From Archangium lipolyticum (GTDB lineage Bacteria > Myxococcota > Myxococcia > Myxococcales > Myxococcaceae): a stretch of 58,642 bases of DNA. The stretch is from assembly GCF_024623785.1 (NCBI RefSeq), contig NZ_JANKBZ010000051.1:1-58642 (forward strand). The letters run 5' to 3'. The notes beneath the pieces were generated by a model. That model ran no database searches. It had not been told where the DNA came from and worked only from the letters and a program-made list of their open reading frames with translations. Numbering within the stretch: the stretch's first letter is position 1; every line of letters begins with the position of its first letter. This document shows positions 16,779-26,083 of the stretch, one piece after another. A program made the position numbers and the translations under genes.

Positions 16779-19610
16779 TCACGTCTTGGATGTCTTGATT
16801 CGGGTGGAGGGGTTCTCCGAATCGCTTTTCTGGAGGAACTGGCACTCGCGGGCCAGGAGCGGGCTCAGTTGAGCCGCCGCCTTGCAGATCCTCCTGGCTC
16901 GCCGCCTGTCCATCTCGCCCACCTTCCGCAGCGAGGCCCGTGCTTTCGCCAGGGCCGTCGCGGGAGCCCTCCCCTGGCGCCGCTCGTTCTCGGCTTCGAG
17001 GAGGCGGTCCAACACCCACTCCGTGAGCAGCCAGGCGTCCTCCGGCGGGTCCCCCGCAACGGAGCCGAGCACTTCGAATGCCTTCTCCAGCGACGGACGG
17101 GGATCCCGGCCGAGCACGAAGTCGTGATGGGCACGGAGCCGATGCGCGCGTGCCGTCCACAGCGCGACGACCTGGGGGCTCGAGCCCACCTGTTCGAGCC
17201 GGGTCAGCGCGTGGAAGAGCGCCTGGTGCGCCTCGGGCGCCTCGCGCTTCCGGGCGATCTCCGCTTCGATCCGGACAGTCGATGCCTCCAGCAAGCCGCC
17301 CACGGGCAACGCGAACCCGGAGTCGAGCGCCAGGGCCTGTTCGTACTGCCGCGAGGCCTTCTCCAGCAGTTGCGTGGCCTCCTGTCCCAGCGCGAGGATT
17401 CTCATGGCCTCCCCGAGATACGCCTCGCCCAGCTCGTTGTGGGCCCAGGTGAAACCCGGCTCCAATGACAGGACCCGCTGGTACGCCGCGATGGCCGGCT
17501 CCATGGAGGCCTCGCGATCCAGCGCGGACAGGATCCGGGCCCGGAGGTAGAGGGCCTGGGCCAGCGCGTAGTGGGCCATGACATCCCGGGGGCGCGCTCG
17601 CATCCCCTCCTCGGCGGCCGCGAGTGCCTCCTCCACCACGGGAACCGCATCCTCCGAGACGCTGCCACCCAGCACATGCACCCGCGCCAGGAGCACGAGG
17701 GCCCGTTGCACCAGGGCCTCGCCCTCTTTCGAGCTCGAGCGCACCGCGCGGTTGCACGCCACCTCGGCGGCCTCGAAGGACGGGCCGGGCGGCAGTCCCC
17801 GCGAGTAGTCCGCCCACCCCATCTTCTCCCAGAGCTCGCACTCCGCCCGGTGGATGGAGGGATCGCTCCTGCCCATCTCCGCCGCCACCCGGTAGGCCCG
17901 TGAGGCCCGCTCGAAGTAGCCCTTCATCTTCTCGTAGTCGAACGCCGCGTCGTGCCTGTACTTGCTGCCCTCGGCGTACAGCGCATCCCCCTCGAGCTTC
18001 TTCGGCTCGTACATCCAGGGGGCCTTGTCGAAGGCCGCCCGCGCCTTCTCGATCGCCTGGTCGTGGTTGCCCTCGTACAGGGCGATCAATCCCTCCACGT
18101 ACTCGGGCACCTCGAGCCTCGAGCCCATCGCCGCCCGCAGGTGGAGGAGGGCGGGCCCGCGCAGCTCCTTGTCGAGGAGCGCCACCTTCTCCTGACGTTC
18201 CCCCGGGTGGGTGATGCGCCGGGTGTCCTCCAGGGCTCGCCGGAACAGCTCTCCGAGCGCCCGTCCCAATGCATACTCGAGGCTCGCCGACGAGTACCCG
18301 GCCGCGAGTGCCTTCTCCAGGTGCTCCCGCGCCAGCCTGGGCTCCCCGAGCGCGAGGTATCCCAGCCCGAGCGCGTGGTGTCCGGGCGCCCTTCCGGTCT
18401 CGCCCGCGGCGCGCAGGTGCTGCTCCAGCTCTCCGAGCCGGGCGCGCACCACGTCCCGCTCCCGCTCCACGTCATGGAGAGGCAGCCCGTACGCCGCGCG
18501 GAGGAACAGCTCCATCTCCTTCACGCTCTCACCCAGCTCCCGGGCCAGCCGCGCCTGCTCCTCCGCGTGCCTTTGGGCTCCCACCCAGACGGCTCCAAGC
18601 CCGAGCGTTCCCAGCACGAGCGCACCCAGGCTCACCGTGAGCAGCTTGTTCCTGAGGGCCTTCTTCCAGAGGCGGTATCCCCAGGAGGCCTGTTTCGCCT
18701 GGATGGGCTCGCCGTCCAGGAAGCGCCGCAGCTCCTCCGCGAGCGCCCGCGCGGAGTCGTAGCGGCGCGCCGGCTCCCGCTCGAGGCACTTCATCACGAG
18801 GGTCTCGAGATCCTTCGGGACTCCCGGCTTCACCTGTCCCAGCGGCGGCGGGTCCTCCTGCACCGACATCAGGAGCAACTTCCACGGGTGCTCCGAGACA
18901 TAGGGAGGCCGCCCGGCGATCACGTCGTACAGCGTCGCCCCCAGTGAGTACACGTCCGTGCGGCGGTCCAGCTGGTGCACGTCCCCATTGGCCTGCTCTG
19001 GCGACATATAGGCGGGTGTGCCGAGCACCTCACCCGTCTGGGTCTGTCCCTGCTCCGCGACCTCGCGCGCCAGGCCGAAGTCCACCACGTAGGGCTTCCA
19101 CGTCCCGTCCTCGCGCTGCTCGACGAGGATGTTCCCCGGCTTGAGATCCCTGTGGATCATCCCCTGCCGGTGCGCCTCGTGCACCGCCGTGGCGACCTCC
19201 TGGAGCAGCTTCACCTGCTGCTCGAGCGTCATGCGCTCGCGCACGCGCGACAGCGGCTCGCCGTCGATGTACTGCATCACGATGTACGGCTCGCCATCCG
19301 CCAGCCCGGCCTCGTACACGCTGCACACGTGCTCGTGCTGGATGCGCGCCTGGGCGCGTGCCTCGGCGATGAACCTCCGGCAGAGCGACGGCTCGCCGCT
19401 CTTGAGGAGCTTCAGCGCGATGGGGCGTCCGAGCCGCGGATCCTCCGCGCGGTAGACGGTTCCCATCGCCCCTTCGCCAGCGAACCGGATGTCCTCGTAC
19501 CGCGCGGCGAGCGACGGAGGCAGCCTCCTGCGCACGGGCGACGGTTCGGCTCCATTTTTCAAGAATGTTGGAGCGAACCCGTGAGCGCTCTGGCTATCCT
19601 TCGTCTGCAT
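16779..19610 (-). CDS. Ser/Thr protein kinase with C-terminal helical repeats
   Basis: 943 residues. The N-terminal kinase domain (about 38-310) has the glycine loop GEGAMGTVYRAED, VAIK-like IALKLLK, the catalytic loop HRDLKPGNIL, DFGLA and GTPAYMSPEQ, so it is an active Hanks-type kinase. One membrane helix (LLTVSLGALVLGTLGLGAVWV, about 335-356) separates it from a roughly 580-residue tetratricopeptide-like region that should face the periplasm. This architecture is common in myxobacteria. AGGAG 6 nt before the ATG supports the start. The lipoprotein gene follows closely and is a possible partner. Confidence 0.93.
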   Translation of the reverse strand: MQTKDSQSAHGFAPTFLKNGAEPSPVRRRLPPSLAARYEDIRFAGEGAMGTVYRAEDPRLGRPIALKLLKSGEPSLCRRFIAEARAQARIQHEHVCSVYEAGLADGEPYIVMQYIDGEPLSRVRERMTLEQQVKLLQEVATAVHEAHRQGMIHRDLKPGNILVEQREDGTWKPYVVDFGLAREVAEQGQTQTGEVLGTPAYMSPEQANGDVHQLDRRTDVYSLGATLYDVIAGRPPYVSEHPWKLLLMSVQEDPPPLGQVKPGVPKDLETLVMKCLEREPARRYDSARALAEELRRFLDGEPIQAKQASWGYRLWKKALRNKLLTVSLGALVLGTLGLGAVWVGAQRHAEEQARLARELGESVKEMELFLRAAYGLPLHDVERERDVVRARLGELEQHLRAAGETGRAPGHHALGLGYLALGEPRLAREHLEKALAAGYSSASLEYALGRALGELFRRALEDTRRITHPGERQEKVALLDKELRGPALLHLRAAMGSRLEVPEYVEGLIALYEGNHDQAIEKARAAFDKAPWMYEPKKLEGDALYAEGSKYRHDAAFDYEKMKGYFERASRAYRVAAEMGRSDPSIHRAECELWEKMGWADYSRGLPPGPSFEAAEVACNRAVRSSSKEGEALVQRALVLLARVHVLGGSVSEDAVPVVEEALAAAEEGMRARPRDVMAHYALAQALYLRARILSALDREASMEPAIAAYQRVLSLEPGFTWAHNELGEAYLGEAMRILALGQEATQLLEKASRQYEQALALDSGFALPVGGLLEASTVRIEAEIARKREAPEAHQALFHALTRLEQVGSSPQVVALWTARAHRLRAHHDFVLGRDPRPSLEKAFEVLGSVAGDPPEDAWLLTEWVLDRLLEAENERRQGRAPATALAKARASLRKVGEMDRRRARRICKAAAQLSPLLARECQFLQKSDSENPSTRIKTSKT

Positions 19611-19731
19611 GGGTCACTCCTGCGCTGGCATTGTCTGCTCAGCGACGAACGACGCCCCCCAGGAGGCACCGCGAGATGCGAGCCTTCAGGTAATTCCTCC
19701 CCCGGAGTCAGCCCATGGGATCTTTGTTGAA

Positions 19732-19761
19732 TTGACAGTTTTCCTGGATTTTTACTAAAAT
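19732..19761 (+). promoter_or_regulatory. near-consensus sigma-70 promoter with no gene after it
   Basis: TTGACA at 19732-19737, an 18-nt spacer and TAAAAT at 19756-19761 form the strongest housekeeping-type promoter match I noticed in the window. It points rightwards, into DNA where the only genes lie on the minus strand, so any transcript would be antisense to the regulator remnant and the histidine kinase 3' end. Confidence 0.4.
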
Positions 19762-19781
19762 GGCGTAAGCCTGGAGCGTGC

Positions 19782-19934
19782 TCAGGGCAGTGATTCCAAC
19801 CGCTCCATCAGCCGCACCAGCTCCGCCACCGCGTACCCCTCCACCTGGAACATGTGCACGAGGCTGCGCAGTACCGAAGGGTCATCGTCCACGACGAACA
19901 CCGTGGGACGCTCTTGAGGCGGGCGGCCTTCCAA
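19782..19934 (-). pseudogene. FixJ-like response regulator remnant (receiver N-terminus)
   Basis: Minus-strand translation gives PQERPTVFVVDDDPSVLRSL followed by VHMFQVEGYAV, the first strand, acidic pocket (DDD) and first helix of a receiver domain. It then jumps to AELVRLMERLESLP and stops. The phospho-acceptor Asp region, the rest of the receiver and any output domain are missing, and there is no ATG; the open frame begins at best at a TTG. It directly follows the histidine kinase, where a FixJ-type partner is expected, so I read it as an internally deleted regulator. Confidence 0.6.
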
Positions 19935-19982
19935 CGCGAGTCCTCGTCACTCCGGTTGGCGTCCCAGGCTAGCACAGCCCTC

Positions 19983-22184
19983 TCAGGCGAGCGGGAGGGT
20001 GCAGCGGAAGCGTGCGCCGCGGCCCGGCCGGCGCTCGCCCTGGAGGCGTCCCTGGTGTTCCTCGAGGATGGAGCGGCTGATGGACAGGCCCATGCCCAGG
20101 CCCTTGGGCTTGGTGGTGAAGAAGGGCTCGAAGATGTGAGCGAGCACTTCCTCACTCAAGCCCACGCCCGTGTCCTCCACGATCAGCTCCACACGGTCCT
20201 CCACCTGACGGGTGCACACCTGGACCTGCCGTTCTCCGGGCGGGCACGGGCTCACCGCGTCCAGGGCATTGACGATCAGGTTGAGCACTACCTGTTGGAG
20301 CTGCACGCCGTCTCCCTTGACGGGGAGGGGTGAGCCGGCCAGGTGCAGTGTGAGGGAGGCCCCGCGAAGCTGCGCGTCATTGCTCACCAGGCGCGTCACC
20401 TGCCGCACCAGCTCGTTGAAGTCATGGGCGGTGGCCGGGAACTCGCCCTTCCTCAACAGTGCCCGCATGTGGCGGATGACCTCGCCGGCCCGCTTGTCGT
20501 CGGAGATGATGTCCTGGAGCATCTCGCGCACCAGGGAGAGGTCCGTGGGATTTCGCTCCAACAGGCGTTGAGCGGCCTCGGCGTTGGTGAGGATGGCCGC
20601 CAGGGGTTGGTTCAGCTCGTGGGCGATGGAGACACCCAGCTCTCCCACGGCGGCCACGCGCTCCATGTGGGCCCGCTCGTCCCGGGCCCGGCGTGCCTCC
20701 AGCTCGGCGCGCCGGCGGGGGGTGACGTCCACCAGGGACACGACGGCCCCGCCCTCGGGCAGCTCCAATCGCCGGGCGCGCAGCTCGAACCACGAGTCCG
20801 CCGCGAAGCCGTGGAACTCCACCACGTCCTCGTGAGCGTGGCCCGAGAGCACCTCCTGGAGCAGCGTGGCCACCCTGGCCGCCTCGGGGTGGCCCGTGCG
20901 CGCCGCCTCGCGGAAGGTCTCCAGGTACGGGCCTCCCGGTACGAAGAGCTTCTCGGTGGGCAGCCCTCCCAGGCCCTCGAGCCGGGCCGAGGCCGGGTTG
21001 GCCCGCAGCACCACCCCGTGCCTGTCGAGGATGGCCACGGAGCCCGGGAGCGAATCCAGCACCGCCAGGTTCACCCGCTGGGCGCTCATGCGCCCGCGGC
21101 GCTCCAGCAGCAGCACGGCGATGAGCACGGCCTGGAGCAGGCCGGCCGCCAGTGCCAGCGTCACCTGCCAGCGGTAGCGCTCCCAGAGGCCATGCTCGCG
21201 GAAATGCACCACGCTGCCGGGGGGCAGGCTGCTCTCGGGGATGCGCCAGCGCTTCAGCTCCCTGGCGTCGAAGGCGAGCACGTTGGCCTCGATGGGACCG
21301 GGCGGCAGGCTCGCGGCCTGCTCACCCCCCAGCAGCCGCATGGTGCGCCGCGCCACCTGTTGGCCGAGCAGCTCGTAGTCCAGCAGGATGCCCCCGACGA
21401 GTCCCTGGCCCAGCATCGTCTTGTGGACACTGAAGATGGGGGGACTTCCGTCGGCATGCAGCAGCCGCAGCACGTCGCGCCCGATGAGGCTCTGACCCCG
21501 CGCGTCGCGCATGAAGCCGATCATGAAGACCACGCTGTCCTCGGGCAGGGTGCGCACACGCTGTCGCAGCTCCTCCAGCGTCAGCCCGGTGAGGCCGATG
21601 AACTCGCGGCCCGGCGCGGCGGAGCGGACCTCTTGCTCCACGAAGCTCCAGGCGTCCACCTCGCGTTGGCTGGAGCCGAGGACGAGGACGACATGGCGTG
21701 TGTCCGGGAGGAGCCGCAGGGCCATCCGCACCGTGCCCGGTATGTCGAGGTCCGCCCAGTTGCCTCGCAGGTAGGGGCTCTGGGGAAGGGCCCGCGCCAG
21801 GAAGTCGTCGTTGACGATGGAGAGGAGCGGCACCTGTGGCCACAGCTCCTGCTGGAGCTTGAGCAGGAAGGGGGTGGCATCCGCGAAGACGACGAGGGCC
21901 TCGGGGCGCCGCTCCCGGTACTTGGCCACATAGAAGTCACGCAGCGCCCGCTCGTACCCGGCGCTGCCGAACCAGGCCATGTCGAGGTACTCGATGTTGA
22001 CGGTGACGGGCTCCCGCCACTCGCTCTGTAGCGTCTGCCGGAAGCTCCGGGCGAAGTCCGCGATGGCCGGCACCGAGACGTCCTCCGGCATGAAGAGCAG
22101 CACCGTCTTCGCCTTCGTCCGCTCGGGTTCCGCGAGTGAAGGAGCAGCCAGCAACAGCAGGAGCAGGAAGCCCAGGGCGCGCAT
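19983..22184 (-). CDS. sensor histidine kinase with periplasmic binding-type sensor
   Basis: 733 residues: signal peptide (FLLLLLLAAPSLA), a periplasmic domain of about 300 residues resembling uncharacterised ABC-type substrate-binding sensors, a membrane helix (VTLALAAGLLQAVLIAVLLL, about 345-365), a PAS domain (about 385-500), the H box VSIAHELNQPLAAI and an ATPase domain with NLIVNALDAV, EDTGVGLSEE, FFTTKPKGLGMGLSIS. The kinase core is of the FixL/DctB type, normally paired with a FixJ or NtrC-like regulator. Only a broken regulator remnant follows it. Confidence 0.9.
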   Translation of the reverse strand: MRALGFLLLLLLAAPSLAEPERTKAKTVLLFMPEDVSVPAIADFARSFRQTLQSEWREPVTVNIEYLDMAWFGSAGYERALRDFYVAKYRERRPEALVVFADATPFLLKLQQELWPQVPLLSIVNDDFLARALPQSPYLRGNWADLDIPGTVRMALRLLPDTRHVVLVLGSSQREVDAWSFVEQEVRSAAPGREFIGLTGLTLEELRQRVRTLPEDSVVFMIGFMRDARGQSLIGRDVLRLLHADGSPPIFSVHKTMLGQGLVGGILLDYELLGQQVARRTMRLLGGEQAASLPPGPIEANVLAFDARELKRWRIPESSLPPGSVVHFREHGLWERYRWQVTLALAAGLLQAVLIAVLLLERRGRMSAQRVNLAVLDSLPGSVAILDRHGVVLRANPASARLEGLGGLPTEKLFVPGGPYLETFREAARTGHPEAARVATLLQEVLSGHAHEDVVEFHGFAADSWFELRARRLELPEGGAVVSLVDVTPRRRAELEARRARDERAHMERVAAVGELGVSIAHELNQPLAAILTNAEAAQRLLERNPTDLSLVREMLQDIISDDKRAGEVIRHMRALLRKGEFPATAHDFNELVRQVTRLVSNDAQLRGASLTLHLAGSPLPVKGDGVQLQQVVLNLIVNALDAVSPCPPGERQVQVCTRQVEDRVELIVEDTGVGLSEEVLAHIFEPFFTTKPKGLGMGLSISRSILEEHQGRLQGERRPGRGARFRCTLPLA

Positions 22185-22235
22185 ACCGGAGGGACATGGT
22201 ACCCGCTGATGCGATTCAGGGGAGCGCCTCCGCCG

Positions 22236-24026
22236 TCAAATCACGTCGAAAACGTGATCGAGCAGCATGATGACGCCGCAACCGACAAGATCAGGGGCCG
22301 CATGGGCGCTCAGCACATGCCCGCCGATGACGGTGGCCGCCTGCTCCGGGGGGGTGCCCTCTGGCACGTGATTCACGTTCTGCACCACGAGATGCACATC
22401 CCATTTGCCCTGCTTCTCGGTCGGGGGCAGCCTGATGCTCCCGGTATAACAGCAGCGCTTTGCCCTCAGCCGCCGGTCAGCCTGCTTCAGGTCCGGCAGT
22501 TCCAGGGCGAGCCCGGTGGCTATCGATTCGGTGATGACGTTCGACAGGTTTGTCCTGGCACCACCGTGAACACAGTATTCCAGCAACACACCCTCGCCTC
22601 CGCCCCCCCGGAGCACCACACCCACAATGCCCTCGGCCCCGAGCTCGAGCACATGCTCGACGCCCTGGACATTCGGTGCCGTGGTCTGGCCGAGCGATTG
22701 TCCCGACGCGTTGTAGGCCGCCATTGTCACTGGCGTGCTGGTGAACTGTACCACCCGCGCCGTTACGCGATTCGTTGGAATGTGCGACAGCCGCAACGAG
22801 CCCGCCGGGATCGCCAGCGCGGGCGTGTTGTTGTACCAGTTGACGATACGGACCGGCTCTTGCGACTGGCTGAGGTACGTCAACCAATTGAAGGCGCCCT
22901 TGGACGGATACTCACCCAGGGAGAACCGAGCGAAGTCCAGGCAGGTCCGCTGCTGGTCGTCATCTTCCGGCGGGAAGGGATGGATGCTGCTCGGGCAGGT
23001 CGTCGGGTGCAGCACTACCCTGAGCGCATCTCCAGGCCGATTGTGCGGCAGCAGGTGCGCCACGACGTGGTAGGCGTCGCAAGGGCGCGGTTGATAGTCC
23101 CAGACCGCGGCCGTCAGGTTGACCACGTCGCCCGGCTTGTAGGAGCCGCGGTCGGTCACGATCATCTTGCCCAGGAGGAATTGCGAGTTGACGCGTTCCT
23201 CCTTGACCGTGTGCTCAAGCACGCGGCGCTCGGTATGGCGCTGGTAGTGCCACCGTACCTGCGTATGGAAGGGGCGGCCCGGCAACGGCAGCTGCGGGTA
23301 CTCGATCGCCATCTCCACCTCCTCGCGCAGGGTGCGCTCACCTGGATCCGGGGTGGTTTGATCCTGGCCACGGCGGATCGGGTCGCGGTAGTCGCTGGCC
23401 GCTGCCGCCACGGCCGCCGCCGCCGCCCCACCGTAGAGTCCGCCGGCCAGAGGTGAAGGCGCTTCCCATTCAATGACGGTGCTCAAGAGCGGCCCACAGG
23501 CCAACACCTTTCCCACGCCCTCGAGGTGGTCGCCAGCCGTCGGGTGCCCGGGTTGGATGATGTCGTCACCCTCGTCGCCGCCGTCAGCCCAGACATGCCA
23601 GTTCGACAGCGCCATGGGCGCGTTGGTGCTCGCGTCCCGCACCAGCATGCCGAGCGTGCCGCTGCCGTTGAACCAGAAGAGATGCTCCTCCGCATTGCTG
23701 GTGGCCGGCCCACCGACGAGCGGGTCGAACTGTCGGTCATCCCGCTGTCCAGCCGACTGGGTTCCCGGGCGTACCTCTTCGACATCGGTCGGATATCCCT
23801 CGAGCTCCTCTGGAATGGGATGTGAGCCCGCCGAGGCGATGGCCCGTTCCGAGGGCAGCTTGGATTTGACGTAGAAGATGATGCTGAGTACGTCCTGGAG
23901 GGAACCCTTCGAACGCTTGAGTCCCCAACCGATGGTGCGCACGTTCGGATCGCTGGCGTATTCCCCTCGCAACCGAGCGACCAGCGCGTTCAGTTTGTCG
24001 ATCTTCGCTCGGTTGTCGTCCGGCAT
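22236..24026 (-). CDS. S1-like protease half carrying the catalytic His
   Basis: 596 residues. The N-terminal 85 residues (NVRTIGWGLKRSKG, IIFYVKSKLPSE, IPEELEGYPTDVEEV) match the lead-in domain of bacterial NAL1-like chymotrypsin-fold proteases. Residues 121-180 then form the first beta-barrel: GSGTLGMLVRD and MALSNWHVWADG with the likely catalytic His144, then IIQPGHPTAGDHLEG. Where the second barrel should follow (Asp and GDSG motifs), the protein instead runs into an Ala-rich linker (about 197-210) and some 380 residues of beta-rich sequence, so no Asp or Ser motif is present. Those motifs are in the neighbouring upstream gene. GGGAGG lies 8 nt before the ATG and only 16 nt after that gene's stop. 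The protease-fold reading is by motif and is not structure-tested. Confidence 0.65.
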   Translation of the reverse strand: MPDDNRAKIDKLNALVARLRGEYASDPNVRTIGWGLKRSKGSLQDVLSIIFYVKSKLPSERAIASAGSHPIPEELEGYPTDVEEVRPGTQSAGQRDDRQFDPLVGGPATSNAEEHLFWFNGSGTLGMLVRDASTNAPMALSNWHVWADGGDEGDDIIQPGHPTAGDHLEGVGKVLACGPLLSTVIEWEAPSPLAGGLYGGAAAAAVAAAASDYRDPIRRGQDQTTPDPGERTLREEVEMAIEYPQLPLPGRPFHTQVRWHYQRHTERRVLEHTVKEERVNSQFLLGKMIVTDRGSYKPGDVVNLTAAVWDYQPRPCDAYHVVAHLLPHNRPGDALRVVLHPTTCPSSIHPFPPEDDDQQRTCLDFARFSLGEYPSKGAFNWLTYLSQSQEPVRIVNWYNNTPALAIPAGSLRLSHIPTNRVTARVVQFTSTPVTMAAYNASGQSLGQTTAPNVQGVEHVLELGAEGIVGVVLRGGGGEGVLLEYCVHGGARTNLSNVITESIATGLALELPDLKQADRRLRAKRCCYTGSIRLPPTEKQGKWDVHLVVQNVNHVPEGTPPEQAATVIGGHVLSAHAAPDLVGCGVIMLLDHVFDVI

Positions 24027-24042
24027 GTTCTCAGCCTCCCCA

Positions 24043-25848
24043 TCAAAGGGTTATGCCCATTCTGGCGAATACATCCTCGAGCAATGACGCCCAGGCGGTG
24101 TCGCCCGTGGGGTTGTCGTTGGCATCCCGCGAGCCGCTGTGGTTCAGCGCGATCGGCCGCAGGGTCGCCGTGTGTACCCAGACCGAGCCGGAATCGCCGG
24201 GGATGCTGACGTCTTCACCAAAAGCCGGATCGCGGTCGATGATGAGCTGATCGATGCCCCAGGTTGCCTTGTCGTGTCCATCCGGTGCGAGCGTGCGGAT
24301 CATTCCGTGGGTGAGGCCGGTGGTGGCGCCGGACTTGAAGACCCGCCGCCTCGGGTCGTTCGGCGGTGTCGTCAACAGGATGTCGTCGATCTCGGCGCGC
24401 GTCATCACAGGCCCGCTCACGTTGACCAATCCGTCGAGGGCGTTGATGAAGCCTTGATTGTCTTCATCGGATTGGGCGTCCAGCACCTGCGAGAAGCCCA
24501 GTGCCCGATCGGTGTCGAGCAGGCAGAGCGCCGCGTCGATGTCGTTCTGGCTCCAGCGGTTGAGCGTTCCAATCACCAGATCCTCGTCGTGGTAGGCGAG
24601 GTCGGAGGATTGCTCGAGCAGGGCCGCGATCAGGAGAATGGCCGCGATGATGAGGAGCAGCACCTTCCACCACGGGTCCTGGTAGGGAATGGGCCCGTAC
24701 TGGCCCGTGTAGGGAGTGCGCGGTGTCACCGAGAACGAGAACCGGGTGGGAAAGGCGTAGAAGGGGTCGTACTCGAAGCGGCCGTCGTGGGGCTTGTCGG
24801 GGTCTCTCGGTCCTCCAGGTCTCCCGTTCCCCGTGCAGTGGCAGGCCAGCAGGTGCAAGACTTCGCAGGGATCGACCTCGCGCCCGTCCAGGATTGACTT
24901 GAGGGCCTCCCGTATCGCCTCGCGCACCGCCGGATCGCGACCAGGACCTCCGGGGCGCTTGGGCAGGCGCCTGCGGCCCTTGTAGGCGGTCTCCCGGTCG
25001 AAGGCGAACTGCTTCAGGCTGAAGCGCAGTGTGCCTTCCTGTACTTCGGAGACGACCTCCCCCGTCGTCTGGTCGATGCGGGTGCGGCTGACGAAGATGT
25101 GCTTGCGCACCCGGCGGTTGGGGTTGTTGACATCTTGCATGCCGGCCATGTTCCAGCAGACGAACTCGACCTCGTGTTTGCGCGGGGCCGCACCACTGAC
25201 ATTGACCTTGAAGTAGACGGTGCGCGCGGCTCCTGGCACCAGCGGTCCCAGCACGATGCCGCTGCCGAGTTGCGTCTGGCCGAGCGCGGCCAATTCCGCG
25301 TTGGACCAGCCATCGAGCACGACGATGCCACGCGCGGCCAGGATGGCACGGCTTTCCGGCGTGATGTCGAGGACGTGGTTCTCGGTGAAGGGCAGGCCCC
25401 AGCGGTTCACCACCCTGACCGCCATGTAGTACGTGCCGAGCGCCGCCTCGAAAATGCCGTCGGGCATCTGAAAGAGGTCGGTGGTGCGCACCGCATAGGG
25501 CCGGTAGGGGATCTCCAGCATCGTGCCGCCGAGGTACCTGGCCTCCCACTGGATGTCCTCGAAGTCACGGGAAGGGAGCGGGTCCTCGGCACCGATGGTG
25601 GCCAGGATGTCCACCCGCTCGACCCCTGGGTCGATCATCATCTCCGAAGGTTTCCAACCGTCCGCGGTGGACTCCCGATATTCCGCGACCAACGACCAGC
25701 TCGCGCCGTCGGCAACCACCGCGAGGCCGACGGTGGGCGGATACGTGCCGCTGCCCGTGGTCGCTCCCTGGATTCGGAAGCGATTCTCCCAGGAGTGAAT
25801 CGCCTTGGTGACGCTGAGGCTCCAGCGGCCATGGAGTTGTATGGTCAT
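24043..25848 (-). CDS. S1-like protease half carrying catalytic Asp and Ser, membrane-anchored
   Basis: 601 residues starting MTIQLHGRWS, with AGAGGA just upstream; the longer open frame has no support. Residues 1-390 are a beta-rich, unrecognised region. A membrane helix (VLLLIIAAILLIAALL, about 396-411) comes next. The C-terminal 180 residues look like the second barrel of a chymotrypsin-fold protease: IGTLNRW at 426-432, DIDAALCLLD at 436-445 (likely catalytic Asp438), FKSGATTGLTHG at 504-515 and IPGDSGSVWV at 549-558 (Ser554). The first barrel with its His is absent and is found in the next gene of the operon (22236-24026). Function unknown; the two products may assemble into one enzyme. 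Confidence 0.65.
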   Translation of the reverse strand: MTIQLHGRWSLSVTKAIHSWENRFRIQGATTGSGTYPPTVGLAVVADGASWSLVAEYRESTADGWKPSEMMIDPGVERVDILATIGAEDPLPSRDFEDIQWEARYLGGTMLEIPYRPYAVRTTDLFQMPDGIFEAALGTYYMAVRVVNRWGLPFTENHVLDITPESRAILAARGIVVLDGWSNAELAALGQTQLGSGIVLGPLVPGAARTVYFKVNVSGAAPRKHEVEFVCWNMAGMQDVNNPNRRVRKHIFVSRTRIDQTTGEVVSEVQEGTLRFSLKQFAFDRETAYKGRRRLPKRPGGPGRDPAVREAIREALKSILDGREVDPCEVLHLLACHCTGNGRPGGPRDPDKPHDGRFEYDPFYAFPTRFSFSVTPRTPYTGQYGPIPYQDPWWKVLLLIIAAILLIAALLEQSSDLAYHDEDLVIGTLNRWSQNDIDAALCLLDTDRALGFSQVLDAQSDEDNQGFINALDGLVNVSGPVMTRAEIDDILLTTPPNDPRRRVFKSGATTGLTHGMIRTLAPDGHDKATWGIDQLIIDRDPAFGEDVSIPGDSGSVWVHTATLRPIALNHSGSRDANDNPTGDTAWASLLEDVFARMGITL

Positions 25849-26083
25849 GCCATCCTCTGCCCGCAATGGGCCGCGCCGCGACCCGCGCCTCGAGAACGGA
25901 CAGGTGTTCCCGCATGGGGTCCAGGGACCTGGGGTTGGGGGGCGTCCCTCGTGCTCGAACAGGCAGAGTGGCCTCGCTCTGGATGTGAGGAGGTCCAGGC
26001 GAGTCAGCGGCTCTTCCGCGGTGGGCTGCTTGGACAGCATGGGGGCTGAAGCCCGGCGAACCGGGCTCCAGCCGTGCATGCCC

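Larger units (their letters stand above)
19611..19981. other. intergenic region with AT-rich island
   Basis: The 372 nt between the Ser/Thr kinase start and the next kinase stop contain a response-regulator remnant (19782-19934, minus) and, at about 19725-19765, an AT-rich island in otherwise GC-rich DNA. Nothing else coding is supported. The promoter of the Ser/Thr kinase should lie here on the minus strand, but I see no clear match to it. Confidence 0.6.
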
